From: Flavobacterium agri
GTDB taxonomy: Bacteria > Bacteroidota > Bacteroidia > Flavobacteriales > Flavobacteriaceae
Reading direction: 5' to 3'
Assembly: GCF_013401995.1 (NCBI RefSeq)
Contig: NZ_JACBJI010000001.1
Span: forward strand, 800,337-864,336
DNA: 64,000 bases
The notes under the pieces are model-generated. The model was not told the DNA's origin. It made no database searches and saw nothing but the letters and a program-made list of their open reading frames with translations. Shown here in pieces: positions 18,427 to 27,448 of this stretch. The position numbers were made by a program, and so were the translations under genes. How positions within the stretch are numbered: position 1 is the first letter of the stretch; every line of letters begins with the position of its first letter.

Positions 18427-18968
18427 TGAAAAAACACATCGCCCTTTTACGCGGAATCAACGTCAGCGGTCAAAAACTGATAAAAATGGAAGTTTTGCGC
18501 AAGGCGATGCAGGAACTAGGATTACAGGATGTTTCCACTTATATACAAAGCGGGAACATCCTTTTCCAATCTGATGAAACCAATCCAAAAGTTCTTGAAC
18601 ACAAGATTAGCGGGAAAATAATGGAGGCTTTCGGTTTCGACGTTTCGGTCATCGTGGTTACGCCCGAAGATTTGGAAACGGCCGTTCGCGAAAATCCGTT
18701 TGCGGCAAAAACCACAGACGATTCCACACAACCCTATATCGGTTTCCTTTCCGAATCGCCATTGGCGGAAAACCACGAAATCTTGAAAGCGACCGATTTC
18801 AAAGGAGACGAATTCGCAATTATCGGCAAACGCATCTATCTATGGTATGCCGATTCTGCAGCGAACACCAAGCTCAACAATGCGGTGATTGAACGCAAAC
18901 TCAAAGTGGTTTCCACGGCCAGGAATTGGAAAACCGTGCGCAAGCTCATCGAACTTTCCAAAGCATAA
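18426..18968 (+). CDS. DUF1697 domain-containing protein
   Basis: A 180-aa protein with the whole-length DUF1697 signature: HIALLRGINVSGQKLIKME at the start, YIQSGNILFQS in the middle and a C-terminal NAVIERKL. No biochemical function is established for the family. The A of its ATG is the last base of the preceding TGA stop, suggesting coupled translation with the outer-membrane protein gene, but a functional link is not implied. Confidence 0.9.
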   Translation: MKKHIALLRGINVSGQKLIKMEVLRKAMQELGLQDVSTYIQSGNILFQSDETNPKVLEHKISGKIMEAFGFDVSVIVVTPEDLETAVRENPFAAKTTDDSTQPYIGFLSESPLAENHEILKATDFKGDEFAIIGKRIYLWYADSAANTKLNNAVIERKLKVVSTARNWKTVRKLIELSKA

Positions 18969-18997
18969 AAAAGCCGCTGTATTCGAGCGGCTTTTTT
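18967..18997. terminator. Bidirectional terminator (DUF1697 / PiT)
   Basis: AAAAAAGCCGCT (18967-18978) pairs perfectly with AGCGGCTTTTTT (18986-18997), giving a T-tail in both directions between convergent genes. Confidence 0.9.
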
Positions 18998-19010
18998 ATA
19001 TGTTATTCTA

Positions 19011-20096
19011 TCAGATGAAAATCTTAAGGATGTAGTAGAAAATCCCCGCGATGACGGCCGACACGGGAATCGTAAGTATCCAAGCCCAAAGCAGGTTGAT
19101 CGTCACGCCCCAGCGCACGGCAGAAATCCTTTTGGTGATTCCGACTCCGATGATACTTCCCGTAATGGTGTGTGTAGTCGAAACGGGAATACCCAAGTGT
19201 TCGGTCAAATACAATGTCGCAGCACCTGCAGTTTCGGCAGCTACTCCTTCAAGAGGCGTAACTTTGGTGATTTTGGAACCCATCGTCTTGACGATCTTCC
19301 AACCTCCGGACAAAGTTCCGAGACCGATCACGACGAAACTCGCAAGAGGCACCCACCACCAAAAACCGTCGTTTACGAACAATTTGAAACGCTCGGACGA
19401 ATCCGCGGCAACGAAAGCCGCATCGCCCATATCGAGTTTATAACAAATTACGGCCGCTCCGATGATCCCCATGACTTTCTGGGCATCGTTGCCTCCGTGT
19501 CCCAAACTGAAAAGGGCCGATGATACGAGCTGCAGTTTCTTGAACCATTTTTCGGCTCTGTTCGGATTGGCCTTTCGGCACACGTTGAGAATCAGTACCG
19601 TTATAAAATAAGCCATGATCATACCGACCAGAGGCGCACAGAATATGAACAGGAACGTAGGGACGACTTTTGCGTAGTTGATCACGTCTATTTCCTTTCC
19701 GTCGACCATGTCGCTCAAGGCTCCGGCGTGCGCCAATGCCGCACCCATAAAGCCTCCGAGAAGCGTGTGTGACGAAGAAGAAGGGATTCCGAGTTTCCAG
19801 GTCGCCAAGTTCCAGATGATCGCGGCCACGAGTCCGGCGAGGATCACTTCGAGCGTAATGAAATGCTCGTCTACCGATTTGGCGATCGTGTTTCCGATCT
19901 TGAATTCCCCAATCCAGAATTTAGAGATGAAATAAGCCGCGAAGTTGAACATCGCCGCCCACAAAACCGCCTGAAATGGCGTGAGCACTTTGGTGGCCAC
20001 GATGGTCGCGATCGAGTTGGCCGCGTCGTGGAAACCGTTGATGTAGTCGAAAATCAGCGCAAGTACGATGATGATGATCAGTAAGGTAAGATCCAT
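19011..20096 (-). CDS. Inorganic phosphate transporter, PiT family
   Basis: A 361-aa inner-membrane transporter using a cation gradient to import phosphate. The duplicated family motif is present: DYINGFHDAANSIAT near the N-terminus and LGHGGNDAQKVMGIIG in the second half, along with GIPVSTTHTITGSI. About ten hydrophobic membrane segments can be counted. Downstream of the DUF47 gene with 19 bases between, forming the usual PiT/PhoU-like pair. Confidence 0.93.
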   Translation of the reverse strand: MDLTLLIIIIVLALIFDYINGFHDAANSIATIVATKVLTPFQAVLWAAMFNFAAYFISKFWIGEFKIGNTIAKSVDEHFITLEVILAGLVAAIIWNLATWKLGIPSSSSHTLLGGFMGAALAHAGALSDMVDGKEIDVINYAKVVPTFLFIFCAPLVGMIMAYFITVLILNVCRKANPNRAEKWFKKLQLVSSALFSLGHGGNDAQKVMGIIGAAVICYKLDMGDAAFVAADSSERFKLFVNDGFWWWVPLASFVVIGLGTLSGGWKIVKTMGSKITKVTPLEGVAAETAGAATLYLTEHLGIPVSTTHTITGSIIGVGITKRISAVRWGVTINLLWAWILTIPVSAVIAGIFYYILKIFI

Positions 20097-20115
20097 GTGT
20101 CGGTTTACGTATTAC

Positions 20116-20760
20116 TTAGGAGTGTTTTACCGCGATCTGCTCGATCACGTTGGCTACGCTCTTACACTTATCTGATGCCGATTCAAGAGCCGAAAGCACT
20201 TCTTTGTACTTGATGATGTTCTTGGCATCGGTCTCGTTCTCGAAAATGTCGGCTACGGCCTTGTCGAAAACCGTATCGGCCTTGCTTTCGAGTTTGTTTA
20301 TTTTCTTGCACACATCGGCGATGCTGCGGTGGTTGTTCAAATCTTTGAGTTCCTTGATCCCGATTCCGATAAGCTGGCAAGCCTCAAGGTTGATTTCGGT
20401 GAGTTTGCGGATGGATTTCGTGATTTTCTCCACTTGGTACAAACGCATACGGCTCGCGGCACCGTGCATATAATCGGCAACGTTGTCGATGGCTTTTATC
20501 AGGGAATGGATATCTTCGCGGTCGAAAGGCGTGATGAAGTTCTTACTCAATTCGAGGTGTGTCTTGTGTGTGATTTCCTCGATACGGGCTTCCAGCTCCT
20601 CGATTTTGCGGAAATATTCCTCGCGTTGTTCTTTTGGTACATTTATGGCTTCGTGCAGCGCCTCGGCCAACAATATAAGACTGAATGAAGCTTGTTCGAA
20701 CAGCGGGAAGAATTTCTTATCTTTTGGGACTAAAAACTGGAAAATGGAGTTAAGGTTCAT
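20116..20760 (-). CDS. DUF47 family PhoU-like protein, PiT partner
   Basis: A 214-aa, mainly helical protein of the PhoU-like DUF47 family (also called Pit accessory protein). Seen: FFPLFEQASFSLILLAEAL, the REDIHSLIKAIDNVADYMHGAA metal-binding helix and a C-terminal ALESASDKCKSVANVIE. It probably controls or assembles with the PiT transporter encoded 19 bases downstream in the same operon. A TAnnTTTG promoter element lies 20 bases upstream. Confidence 0.9.
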   Translation of the reverse strand: MNLNSIFQFLVPKDKKFFPLFEQASFSLILLAEALHEAINVPKEQREEYFRKIEELEARIEEITHKTHLELSKNFITPFDREDIHSLIKAIDNVADYMHGAASRMRLYQVEKITKSIRKLTEINLEACQLIGIGIKELKDLNNHRSIADVCKKINKLESKADTVFDKAVADIFENETDAKNIIKYKEVLSALESASDKCKSVANVIEQIAVKHS

Positions 20761-20779
20761 TTAGCTGATTTTGATGGTG

Positions 20780-20787
20780 CAAAGGTA
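20780..20787 (-). promoter_or_regulatory. Putative -7 promoter element of the DUF47-PiT operon
   Basis: On the minus strand TACCTTTG is an exact TAnnTTTG match, 19 bases before the DUF47 ATG. Confidence 0.45.
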
Positions 20788-20852
20788 GACATCCAATGTT
20801 AAGAGAATATTAAGTTTAACAGGCCCGGGATGTACGGATTTCCTTGCGAATA

Positions 20853-20881
20853 TTGCCATTTCAATCGTTTTCGTACTTTTG
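20853..20881 (+). promoter_or_regulatory. Promoter of the acyl-CoA carboxylase beta gene
   Basis: TTG (20853-20855), an 18-base spacer and TACTTTTG (20874-20881) fit the Bacteroidetes -33/-7 consensus TTG-N17-23-TAnnTTTG. The ATG follows at 20935. Confidence 0.6.
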
Positions 20882-20934
20882 CCGACAACATTCAAACGCA
20901 CAAACTTTACACATAAGACAACCCGATTTCACCC

Positions 20935-22563
20935 ATGGATCTCACCTTCAACCAAAACGAAGACCACAATAAGCTTTTACTCTCTTCCCTTAAACAGAAA
21001 TTCGCCAAAATCAAGCTCGGCGGAGGCGAAAAACGCATAGCGAAACTGCATTCCGAAGGCAAGATGACCGCTCGCGAACGCATCGATTATCTTTTGGACG
21101 ACAAAGGTTCTTCGATCGAGATCGGCGCATTCGTCGGTGACGGCATGTATGCGGAACACGGCGGTTGTCCGTCTGGCGGTGTCGTCGTGAAAATCGGATA
21201 CGTAAAAGGCAAACAGTGCGTGGTCGTGGCCAACGATGCCACGGTGAAAGCGGGCGCCTGGTTTCCGATTACCGGAAAGAAAAACCTGCGCGCACAGGAA
21301 ATCGCGATGGAAAACCGTCTTCCAATCATTTATCTCGTAGACAGCGCAGGCGTTTATTTGCCTATGCAGGACGAGATTTTCCCCGATAAGGAACACTTCG
21401 GACGCATCTTCCGCAACAACGCGATCATGAGCAGCATGGGCATTACCCAGATCGCAGCCGTCATGGGCAGTTGTGTGGCCGGCGGCGCGTATTTGCCAAT
21501 TATGTCGGACGAAGCACTTATCGTCGACAAGACCGGAAGTATTTTCCTGGCCGGAAGTTATCTCGTAAAAGCCGCCATAGGAGAAACCATAGACAACGAA
21601 ACGCTCGGAGGCGCGACCACGCATTGCGAGATTTCGGGCGTGACCGATTACAAAGCCAAAGACGACAAGGACGCACTCGATACGATCAAAAATATCGTTT
21701 CCAAAATCGGCGATTACGACAAAGCCGGGTTCAACCGTGAAAAACCGCAAAAACCGGCCGCTGACGAAAAAGACATTTACGGGATCATTCCCAAATCGCG
21801 TTCGGAGCAATACGACATGATGGAAATCATCAAACGCTTGGTCGACAATTCCGAATTCGACGAATACAAAGCCGGTTACGGGCAAACCTTGATTACGGGA
21901 TACGCCCGAATAGACGGTTGGGCTGTCGGCATCGTCGCCAACCAGCGCAAGGTCGTCAAATCGAAAAAAGGCGAAATGCAGTTCGGCGGCGTGATCTATT
22001 CGGATTCGGCAGATAAGGCCACGCGCTTCATCGCCAACTGCAACCAAAAGAAAATCCCACTCGTTTTCCTCCAGGACGTCACCGGATTTATGGTCGGTTC
22101 GAAATCGGAACACGGCGGAATCATCAAGGATGGCGCGAAAATGGTGAATGCGGTATCGAATTCGGTCGTTCCGAAATTTACCGTCGTCGTCGGAAATTCG
22201 TACGGAGCCGGAAATTACGCCATGTGCGGAAAAGCATACGATCCGCGCCTGATCTTCGCCTGGCCGAGCGCGGAACTTGCCGTCATGGGCGGAACGCAGG
22301 CTGCGAAAGTACTCATGCAGATCGAAGCCTCGGCTCTCAAAGCAAAAGGCGAAACCGTAGACGAAGCCAAAGAAACCGAACTTTTCAATAAAATCAAGGC
22401 GAGATACGACGAACAGGTTTCTCCCTATTACGCCGCGGCACGGCTTTGGACCGATGCGATCATCGATCCTTTAGAAACACGCACGTGGATTTCTATGGGA
22501 ATCGAAGCGGCCAACCACGCTCCTATCGAGAAGAAATTCAATTTGGGCGTCATCCAAGTCTGA
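20935..22563 (+). CDS. Acyl-CoA carboxylase, carboxyltransferase (beta) subunit
   Basis: A 542-aa carboxyltransferase subunit of a biotin-dependent acyl-CoA carboxylase, of the propionyl-CoA or methylcrotonyl-CoA carboxylase type. Crotonase-fold oxyanion-hole and acyl-CoA regions are seen in MGSCVAGGAYLPIMSDEA, FLQDVTGFMVGSKSEHGGII and VVGNSYGAGNYAMCGKAY. RERIDYLLDDKGSSIEIG is the family N-terminal block. The biotin carboxylase/carrier subunit is not adjacent. Methylcrotonyl-type is favoured by the C-terminal QPSAELAVMGG-like block (here AWPSAELAVMGGTQAAKVL) and GNYAMCGKAY, but propionyl-CoA cannot be excluded. Confidence 0.88.
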   Translation: MDLTFNQNEDHNKLLLSSLKQKFAKIKLGGGEKRIAKLHSEGKMTARERIDYLLDDKGSSIEIGAFVGDGMYAEHGGCPSGGVVVKIGYVKGKQCVVVANDATVKAGAWFPITGKKNLRAQEIAMENRLPIIYLVDSAGVYLPMQDEIFPDKEHFGRIFRNNAIMSSMGITQIAAVMGSCVAGGAYLPIMSDEALIVDKTGSIFLAGSYLVKAAIGETIDNETLGGATTHCEISGVTDYKAKDDKDALDTIKNIVSKIGDYDKAGFNREKPQKPAADEKDIYGIIPKSRSEQYDMMEIIKRLVDNSEFDEYKAGYGQTLITGYARIDGWAVGIVANQRKVVKSKKGEMQFGGVIYSDSADKATRFIANCNQKKIPLVFLQDVTGFMVGSKSEHGGIIKDGAKMVNAVSNSVVPKFTVVVGNSYGAGNYAMCGKAYDPRLIFAWPSAELAVMGGTQAAKVLMQIEASALKAKGETVDEAKETELFNKIKARYDEQVSPYYAAARLWTDAIIDPLETRTWISMGIEAANHAPIEKKFNLGVIQV

Positions 22564-22580
22564 AAAATACATCATGGATT

Positions 22581-22614
22581 AAGCGCTATTTCTAATCGGG
22601 ATAACGCTTTTTTT
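22581..22614 (+). terminator. Weak possible terminator after the carboxylase gene
   Basis: AAGCG (22581-22585) can pair with CGCTT (22605-22609) across a long loop and is followed by T-rich sequence. The stem is only five pairs, so this is tentative. Confidence 0.35.
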
Positions 22615-22642
22615 ATTTTCTTGCAGTAGCAAATCGCACGCT

Positions 22643-23212
22643 ATGAAAACAGTCTTCACCCTTATTTTGTCGGTTTTGTGGATGCAGGTCGGCCTGTCGC
22701 AAGAATCGGCGACCGCCATGGAAAAAGAAAAAGTGAAGGGCAAACTGTCGGTGTCGATGTTGCGCGAATTGAAATCATCGCTAAAGACGAACTACGGTAA
22801 AGACCTCGACAGCCTCAAGATACTTTCGATCTATTATTACCAACCGAAAGCGAACTGCCCGAATTCGGACGTTTATAAATTCATCAAACCCGAAAAGGAA
22901 GAGCCGAAAGACAAAAAATACCTCAAATCGGATTTGCTGTATTTGTGCTTCGAAAAGAACGTCGTGAGCAAATATGTCAAGAACGATATCGCAGCTTCTG
23001 TTTATAATGCTTTTTTTAGCGAGAACAGAGGTTGTGAAGGTTCGGTTACGGTCACTTCAGACGGAAATTACTTGTTGGTCAAAGACCCGTGCTTCCGTTT
23101 CCACACTCAACAAATTCATCGGGGAACTGCAAGCAAAACCGTGATTTCCCGTTTCGGTTGTAACATATCCCGATCTTCGTCCACTAATCACAAAAAACTA
23201 CTTCCAAGATGA
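22643..23212 (+). CDS. Small secreted protein of unknown function, probably frameshifted near its end
   Basis: Not recognised. A signal peptide (MKTVFTLILSVLWMQVGLSQ) precedes a charged domain of about 125 residues, including KLSVSMLRELKSSLKTNYGK. The open frame runs to 23212, but its last 40 codons cross the spacer before the next gene and have unusual composition (ISRSSSTNHKKLLPR). Removing one C from the CCC at 23086-23088 gives DRASVSTLNKFIGELQAKP and a TGA at 23142-23144, a much more natural end that frees about 64 bases for a promoter. The true gene is therefore probably 22643-23144 with a one-base insertion, either real or a sequencing error. Confidence 0.6.
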   Translation: MKTVFTLILSVLWMQVGLSQESATAMEKEKVKGKLSVSMLRELKSSLKTNYGKDLDSLKILSIYYYQPKANCPNSDVYKFIKPEKEEPKDKKYLKSDLLYLCFEKNVVSKYVKNDIAASVYNAFFSENRGCEGSVTVTSDGNYLLVKDPCFRFHTQQIHRGTASKTVISRFGCNISRSSSTNHKKLLPR

Positions 23213-24828
23213 AAACAGCTGTTGCCGCTTTATTCATATCCGCTTTCACTTTTTCGGTTTCGGCCCAGGAAACCTTTACGCGCAAAGATTCGCTCCACGG
23301 CGGATTGCGTCCCGAACGCACGAGTTACGACGTTCAGCGCTACGATCTGGAAGTCAAGATAGATCCGGATGCCAAAACCATCGTCGGCCATAACGATATC
23401 ACGTTCAAGACGGTCGAACCTACGAGCAAGATCCAAATCGACCTTTTCGAGAACATGAGCATCGACAGTATCGTGTTCGACAACAAAAAACTGCAATATA
23501 AACGCGACAATAACGCCGTTTTCGTGCAATTCCCGTCCGAATTGAAAAAAGGATCCGAGAATATCGTAAAATTCTATTATTCGGGAAAACCGATTGCCGC
23601 GCCAAGAGCGCCGTGGTCGGGAGGTTTTGACTGGAAAAAAGACAAGAACGGAAAGCATTTCATTGGCGTTGCGGTACAAGGAACGGGTGCGAGCTTGTGG
23701 TATCCGGTCAAGGATTCCCAAACTGACGAGCCCGACAAAGGCGCGACCGTAAAAGTTGCCGTCCCTAACGGTTTGATGGATGTTTCCAACGGGCGTTTCC
23801 TCGGCTCTAAGGATTTAGGCAACGGTTATACGCGATGGGACTGGGAAGTCAAGAATCCGATCAACACGTACGACATTACCGTGAACATTGGCGATTACGC
23901 ACACATCCACGACAATTACAAAGGGTTGGATCTGGATTATTACGTGCTTAAATACAACGAGGAAAAAGCCAAACAACACTTCGAGGAAGTCAAGACAATG
24001 ATGGATTGCTTCCAGTCTAAATTCGGGAAATATCCTTTTGCCGACGACGGATACAAACTCGTCGAAACACCTTATCTCGGTATGGAACACCAAAGCGCCG
24101 TCGCGTATGGCAACTGGTACCTCAAAGGGTATAGAGGAAGCGATTTGTCGGGCACGGGAATCGGTTTGACGTTCGATTACATCATCATCCATGAAACCGG
24201 GCACGAATGGTTCGGAAACAGCATCACGTCTCAGGACATAGCCGACATGTGGATCCACGAAGGCTTCACGATGTATACAGAAGCCGTATATGTAGAATGT
24301 ACGTTGGGTTACGACAAGGCCGTACAGTATATGAATGGCATCAAGAACAACATCCACAACTACGATCCGATCATCGGGCATTTCGGCGTGAACCACGAAG
24401 GTTCGGGCGATATGTACCCGAAAGGTGCATGGTTGCTGCATACGATGCGTCACGTGGTCAACGACGATGCGAAATGGTGGAAAATGCTTTACGATTATTC
24501 CGAAAACTTCAAACACAAGATCATCACGACGCAAGATGTGGACGATTTCTTCAGCAAGCGTATGAACATGGACCTGACGCCGATTTTCAATCAATATCTG
24601 CGTACGACGAAAATCCCGGTACTCGCATTTTCACAGGAAAATGGCAAAATCTTCTATAAGTACGAAGACGTCGAACCCGATTTCGCGCTTCCGGTCGACA
24701 TTGCGATCAACGGAAAAAATATCCGCATTACGCCTACTTCATCGAAACAACAGCTCGATACCAAAGCCAAACTTTCGGATATTAAAGTACGCACCGACCA
24801 TTTCCTGATCAACACCAAGGGAATTTAA
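23209..24828 (+). CDS. M1 family zinc aminopeptidase
   Basis: A 539-aa secreted metallopeptidase. A signal peptide (AVAALFISAFTFSVSAQ) precedes the beta-sandwich domain (YDVQRYDLEVKIDPDAKTI). The catalytic domain carries the substrate-amino-group motif YLGMEHQSAVAYGN and HETGHEWFGN with zinc ligands H328 and H332, catalytic E329 and third ligand E351, an exact HExxH-x18-E spacing. It is short for M1 because the large C-terminal helical domain is missing, as in other bacterial two- to three-domain members. It likely trims peptides in the periplasm or outside the cell. Confidence 0.93.
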   Translation: MKTAVAALFISAFTFSVSAQETFTRKDSLHGGLRPERTSYDVQRYDLEVKIDPDAKTIVGHNDITFKTVEPTSKIQIDLFENMSIDSIVFDNKKLQYKRDNNAVFVQFPSELKKGSENIVKFYYSGKPIAAPRAPWSGGFDWKKDKNGKHFIGVAVQGTGASLWYPVKDSQTDEPDKGATVKVAVPNGLMDVSNGRFLGSKDLGNGYTRWDWEVKNPINTYDITVNIGDYAHIHDNYKGLDLDYYVLKYNEEKAKQHFEEVKTMMDCFQSKFGKYPFADDGYKLVETPYLGMEHQSAVAYGNWYLKGYRGSDLSGTGIGLTFDYIIIHETGHEWFGNSITSQDIADMWIHEGFTMYTEAVYVECTLGYDKAVQYMNGIKNNIHNYDPIIGHFGVNHEGSGDMYPKGAWLLHTMRHVVNDDAKWWKMLYDYSENFKHKIITTQDVDDFFSKRMNMDLTPIFNQYLRTTKIPVLAFSQENGKIFYKYEDVEPDFALPVDIAINGKNIRITPTSSKQQLDTKAKLSDIKVRTDHFLINTKGI

Positions 24829-24899
24829 ATTTTTCGCAATTTCTTACATGACATTTTAAATAGTTGTAAATTAGAGTACTAATTTTAAACCAAATAGTC

Positions 24900-25322
24900 A
24901 TGTACAATGTAAAAAGCCTAAACAAATGGGCCAATGCGCACACGAGTTATCCTTTGGATGCGTTGCGTATTGCCTTAGGAGTGTTTTTGTTCATTACCGG
25001 CGTGCTTTTCATCAAGAACAGCCAGGCCGTGGCCGATGTGGTTTCCCAACTCAGTAATTTTGACGGCGGCATGTTCGCTTTTCACTACGTGGCGGCGGCC
25101 CACATCATGGGCGGCATCATGATCGTTTTCGGATTGTTGACCCGATGGGCGATAATCGCGCAGCTTCCGATCTTGGTTTGCGCCGTCGCGTTGAATTTCA
25201 TCGTAGAGATGAGCGTGAGGAATTTGCTGTTCTCCTCGATAGCCCTGATTATTTGCGTGTTCTTCCTGTTTTACGGAAGCGGCAAGCATTCGGCCGATTA
25301 TTACTTCAAGATGCAGAAATAA
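24900..25322 (+). CDS. DoxX family membrane protein
   Basis: A 140-aa membrane protein with four predicted hydrophobic segments. The DoxX pattern includes LRIALGVFLFITGVLF at segment 1, AAAHIMGGIMIVFGLLTRW at segment 2 and a final LIICVFFLFYGSGKHSADYY. No precise function is established. Monocistronic, ending in a strong terminator shared with the convergent menE. Confidence 0.82.
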   Translation: MYNVKSLNKWANAHTSYPLDALRIALGVFLFITGVLFIKNSQAVADVVSQLSNFDGGMFAFHYVAAAHIMGGIMIVFGLLTRWAIIAQLPILVCAVALNFIVEMSVRNLLFSSIALIICVFFLFYGSGKHSADYYFKMQK

Positions 25323-25349
25323 AAAAAGCCCCGTCGTTTCGGGGCTTTT
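25321..25349. terminator. Bidirectional terminator (DoxX gene / menE)
   Basis: AAAAGCCCCG (25324-25333) and CGGGGCTTTT (25340-25349) form a ten-pair stem with A/T tails on both sides, between convergent genes. Confidence 0.9.
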
Positions 25350-25352
25350 CTT

Positions 25353-26399
25353 TTATTGTTTTTGCATTTCCTTGCGCTTGATCTTGCCGCTTCCGGTTTC
25401 GGTGAAATGAGGCACGAACCGCACTTCTTTGGGCTTTTCGTATTTGCCCAATCCCGCGAAAACATCTTCTGCCATGGGTTGTTCTTTTCCCTCGACGAAC
25501 AATACGAGTTTTTCGCCCAACGTCTCATCGGGAATTCCCGCTACAAAGAAACGCGCGTTGATTTTACCCGCAAGCTTGGCTTCGATCTGTTCAGGAATGA
25601 GTTTGATACCGCCGCTGTTGACTACATTGTCGCGTCTTCCGAGGAAAACGAACTGGTTTTCGTTGACGAGTTCGACCAAATCGTTGGTCACGATCACATC
25701 ATCTGAAATACGCGGCGCATGGATCACGAGGCAATTGTTGTCGTCGTACGAGATCGTCACGTTGGGCAAAACCGTAAACGCGCTATCTCCTACTTGCTTG
25801 GCCGCGATATGCGTAATGGTTTCGGTCATTCCGTAGGTTTCGTAAATTTTGGAATTGACCTTTTCGAGTTTCTTTTCGAGCATCGGGTTGATTTTCGCGC
25901 CTCCGATGATGATTTTCCTGATGTTGCCCAAACGCTTTAACGAATTCTCGGCCTGCAACGGAACAAGAGCCGCGAAGTCATAACGCTGGTCGTCGTATTT
26001 AAGCGGATTGGCGCTTGGGGCGGCGAATTCCATGTCCAAACCAAGGATGAAACCACGCACGAACATCATTTTCCCCGCTATATATTTCGTCGGAAGACAG
26101 TGCAACGCCTTGTCGCCGGGCTGCAAGTCGAAGAAATCGCCCGTGGCCAATGCCGAATTCACCATCGCCTGCTTGCTTACACGGATCGTCTTTGGAGTTC
26201 CCGTCGTACCCGAAGTGTTGATTTCTATATCGGTTTTGTCGTCGAACCAATCGAGCAGGAACAAACCGCAGTGTTTTTCGTAATCATCGCCTTCTTTTAT
26301 GAAACTGTACGCGATGCGACACAAGTCGTCCCGATCGAGCGGAAAGCCGTTGAGTTTGAACCTGTGGTGTACGTTATGATAAGTGGGAATATTCGTCAT
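25353..26399 (-). CDS. menE: AMP-binding protein, probable o-succinylbenzoate-CoA ligase
   Basis: An adenylate-forming ligase likely activating o-succinylbenzoate in menaquinone synthesis. Seen: the ATP loop INTSGTTGTPKTIRV, YETYGMTETITH, LGRRDNVVNSGGIKL and a C-terminal GSGKIKRKEM with the catalytic lysine. At 348 aa it is about 100 residues shorter than E. coli MenE, missing N-terminal sequence, as in the compact Bacteroidetes forms. Other men genes are not in the window, so the substrate is inferred from family. It overlaps the CPBP gene upstream by 26 bases. Confidence 0.82.
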   Translation of the reverse strand: MTNIPTYHNVHHRFKLNGFPLDRDDLCRIAYSFIKEGDDYEKHCGLFLLDWFDDKTDIEINTSGTTGTPKTIRVSKQAMVNSALATGDFFDLQPGDKALHCLPTKYIAGKMMFVRGFILGLDMEFAAPSANPLKYDDQRYDFAALVPLQAENSLKRLGNIRKIIIGGAKINPMLEKKLEKVNSKIYETYGMTETITHIAAKQVGDSAFTVLPNVTISYDDNNCLVIHAPRISDDVIVTNDLVELVNENQFVFLGRRDNVVNSGGIKLIPEQIEAKLAGKINARFFVAGIPDETLGEKLVLFVEGKEQPMAEDVFAGLGKYEKPKEVRFVPHFTETGSGKIKRKEMQKQ

Positions 26400-27324
26400 G
26401 GCTGATGGTTTTTGGTTCGACCTTGCTGACCTTTCCGAACAGTTTCTCGCGCCAGCCTTTCCATTTGTACTTCTTCCCTAAAATTAGCAAAATAAGCGGA
26501 TATGTGATCACGATCGAGACAATCATTTCACTTAACATGTCACCGCTGTCTTTTTGGGCCGTGTACCGAAAAACCGCATCGGTCTGCAAAGCCGAAAAAT
26601 CGGAAGTGACAAGCAAAGCAGCCATGAGATTGTTGCCCAAATGGAATCCGAGAGCGAGTTCGAGGCCTTCGTCCATAAGTGTCATGATACCTAAAAGGAA
26701 ACCGGTTCCGATGTAGAACACCATGACACCCGGCCCCATTTCACCCACTTCGGGATTGGCGCTGTGAAAAAGCCCGAAAAGGATGGACGTGATGACGAAC
26801 GGCACGGCACGACTCGCCGTCGCGACTCCGATCTGCTGCATCAAAAAACCGCGGAACAAATATTCCTCGAACGCGATCTGGGCCGGAAAAAGCAGCACAC
26901 TCAAAACAAGCAGCACACTGAACTTGAACGGGTCGAAATTCCATACCAAATCGGAAGGGTCGATTTCGTAAGAGATCCAGAACGTCCCGATCGTCAACAA
27001 TACGATAAACGTGAAAGAGAAAAAAATACGTCCGAAATCAATCTTCTTTCTAGAGGTTGTCAACGACAATAGGCTTCTTTCATGAAGCGCGCGCACCATG
27101 AGGAACAGCAATCCCAAAAGCAACGCGAACGGAAAGAGATTGGCCACGAGCATCACATTTTTGGGAGTCGTTTTGAGCATGTCGTACATCTGGTCGACTT
27201 CTGTAGCCGACAAAAAGAAGAACACATACATGAAGTTGACGATAAAAATCCCGGTGGTGAGCAACGTGGTAAGGGCGACTTTCCAAGGTGTGTTGTCGCC
27301 TTTGTAGGCTTGTTCTATGAACAT
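26374..27324 (-). CDS. CPBP family intramembrane glutamic endopeptidase
   Basis: A 316-aa polytopic membrane protein of the CPBP (Abi/Rce1-like) family. The catalytic pattern is present: FEEYLFRGFLMQ (EExxxR), SILFGLFHSANPE with the HxxN-type His, and LGFHLGNNL. About eight membrane segments. Targets are unknown; bacterial members are linked to self-immunity or membrane-protein processing. Its 3' end overlaps menE by 26 bases, so the two are probably cotranscribed. Confidence 0.9.
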   Translation of the reverse strand: MFIEQAYKGDNTPWKVALTTLLTTGIFIVNFMYVFFFLSATEVDQMYDMLKTTPKNVMLVANLFPFALLLGLLFLMVRALHERSLLSLTTSRKKIDFGRIFFSFTFIVLLTIGTFWISYEIDPSDLVWNFDPFKFSVLLVLSVLLFPAQIAFEEYLFRGFLMQQIGVATASRAVPFVITSILFGLFHSANPEVGEMGPGVMVFYIGTGFLLGIMTLMDEGLELALGFHLGNNLMAALLVTSDFSALQTDAVFRYTAQKDSGDMLSEMIVSIVITYPLILLILGKKYKWKGWREKLFGKVSKVEPKTISHDEYSHLS

Positions 27325-27411
27325 TTCTCGAGTTGTTGTAGGGTTGACTTACTGATTTTAAAGGCATTGCCATCAGTAAAATCGTCCTGAGGCGCATCCA
27401 CTAATTTAAAC

Positions 27412-27419
27412 TAATTTTG
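27412..27419 (+). promoter_or_regulatory. Putative -7 promoter element of the arsC-like gene
   Basis: TAATTTTG matches TAnnTTTG, 29 bases before the ATG at 27449. No good -33 element seen. Confidence 0.4.
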
Positions 27420-27448
27420 CGGCGCCCGAATCAAAGGCGTCATTTTTT

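Noticed and set aside
24085..24123. Loss of the M1 GAMEN motif in the aminopeptidase at 23209
   Set aside because: GMEHQ in place of GAMEN is a known variant among M1 enzymes and the zinc site is intact, so this is not a defect.
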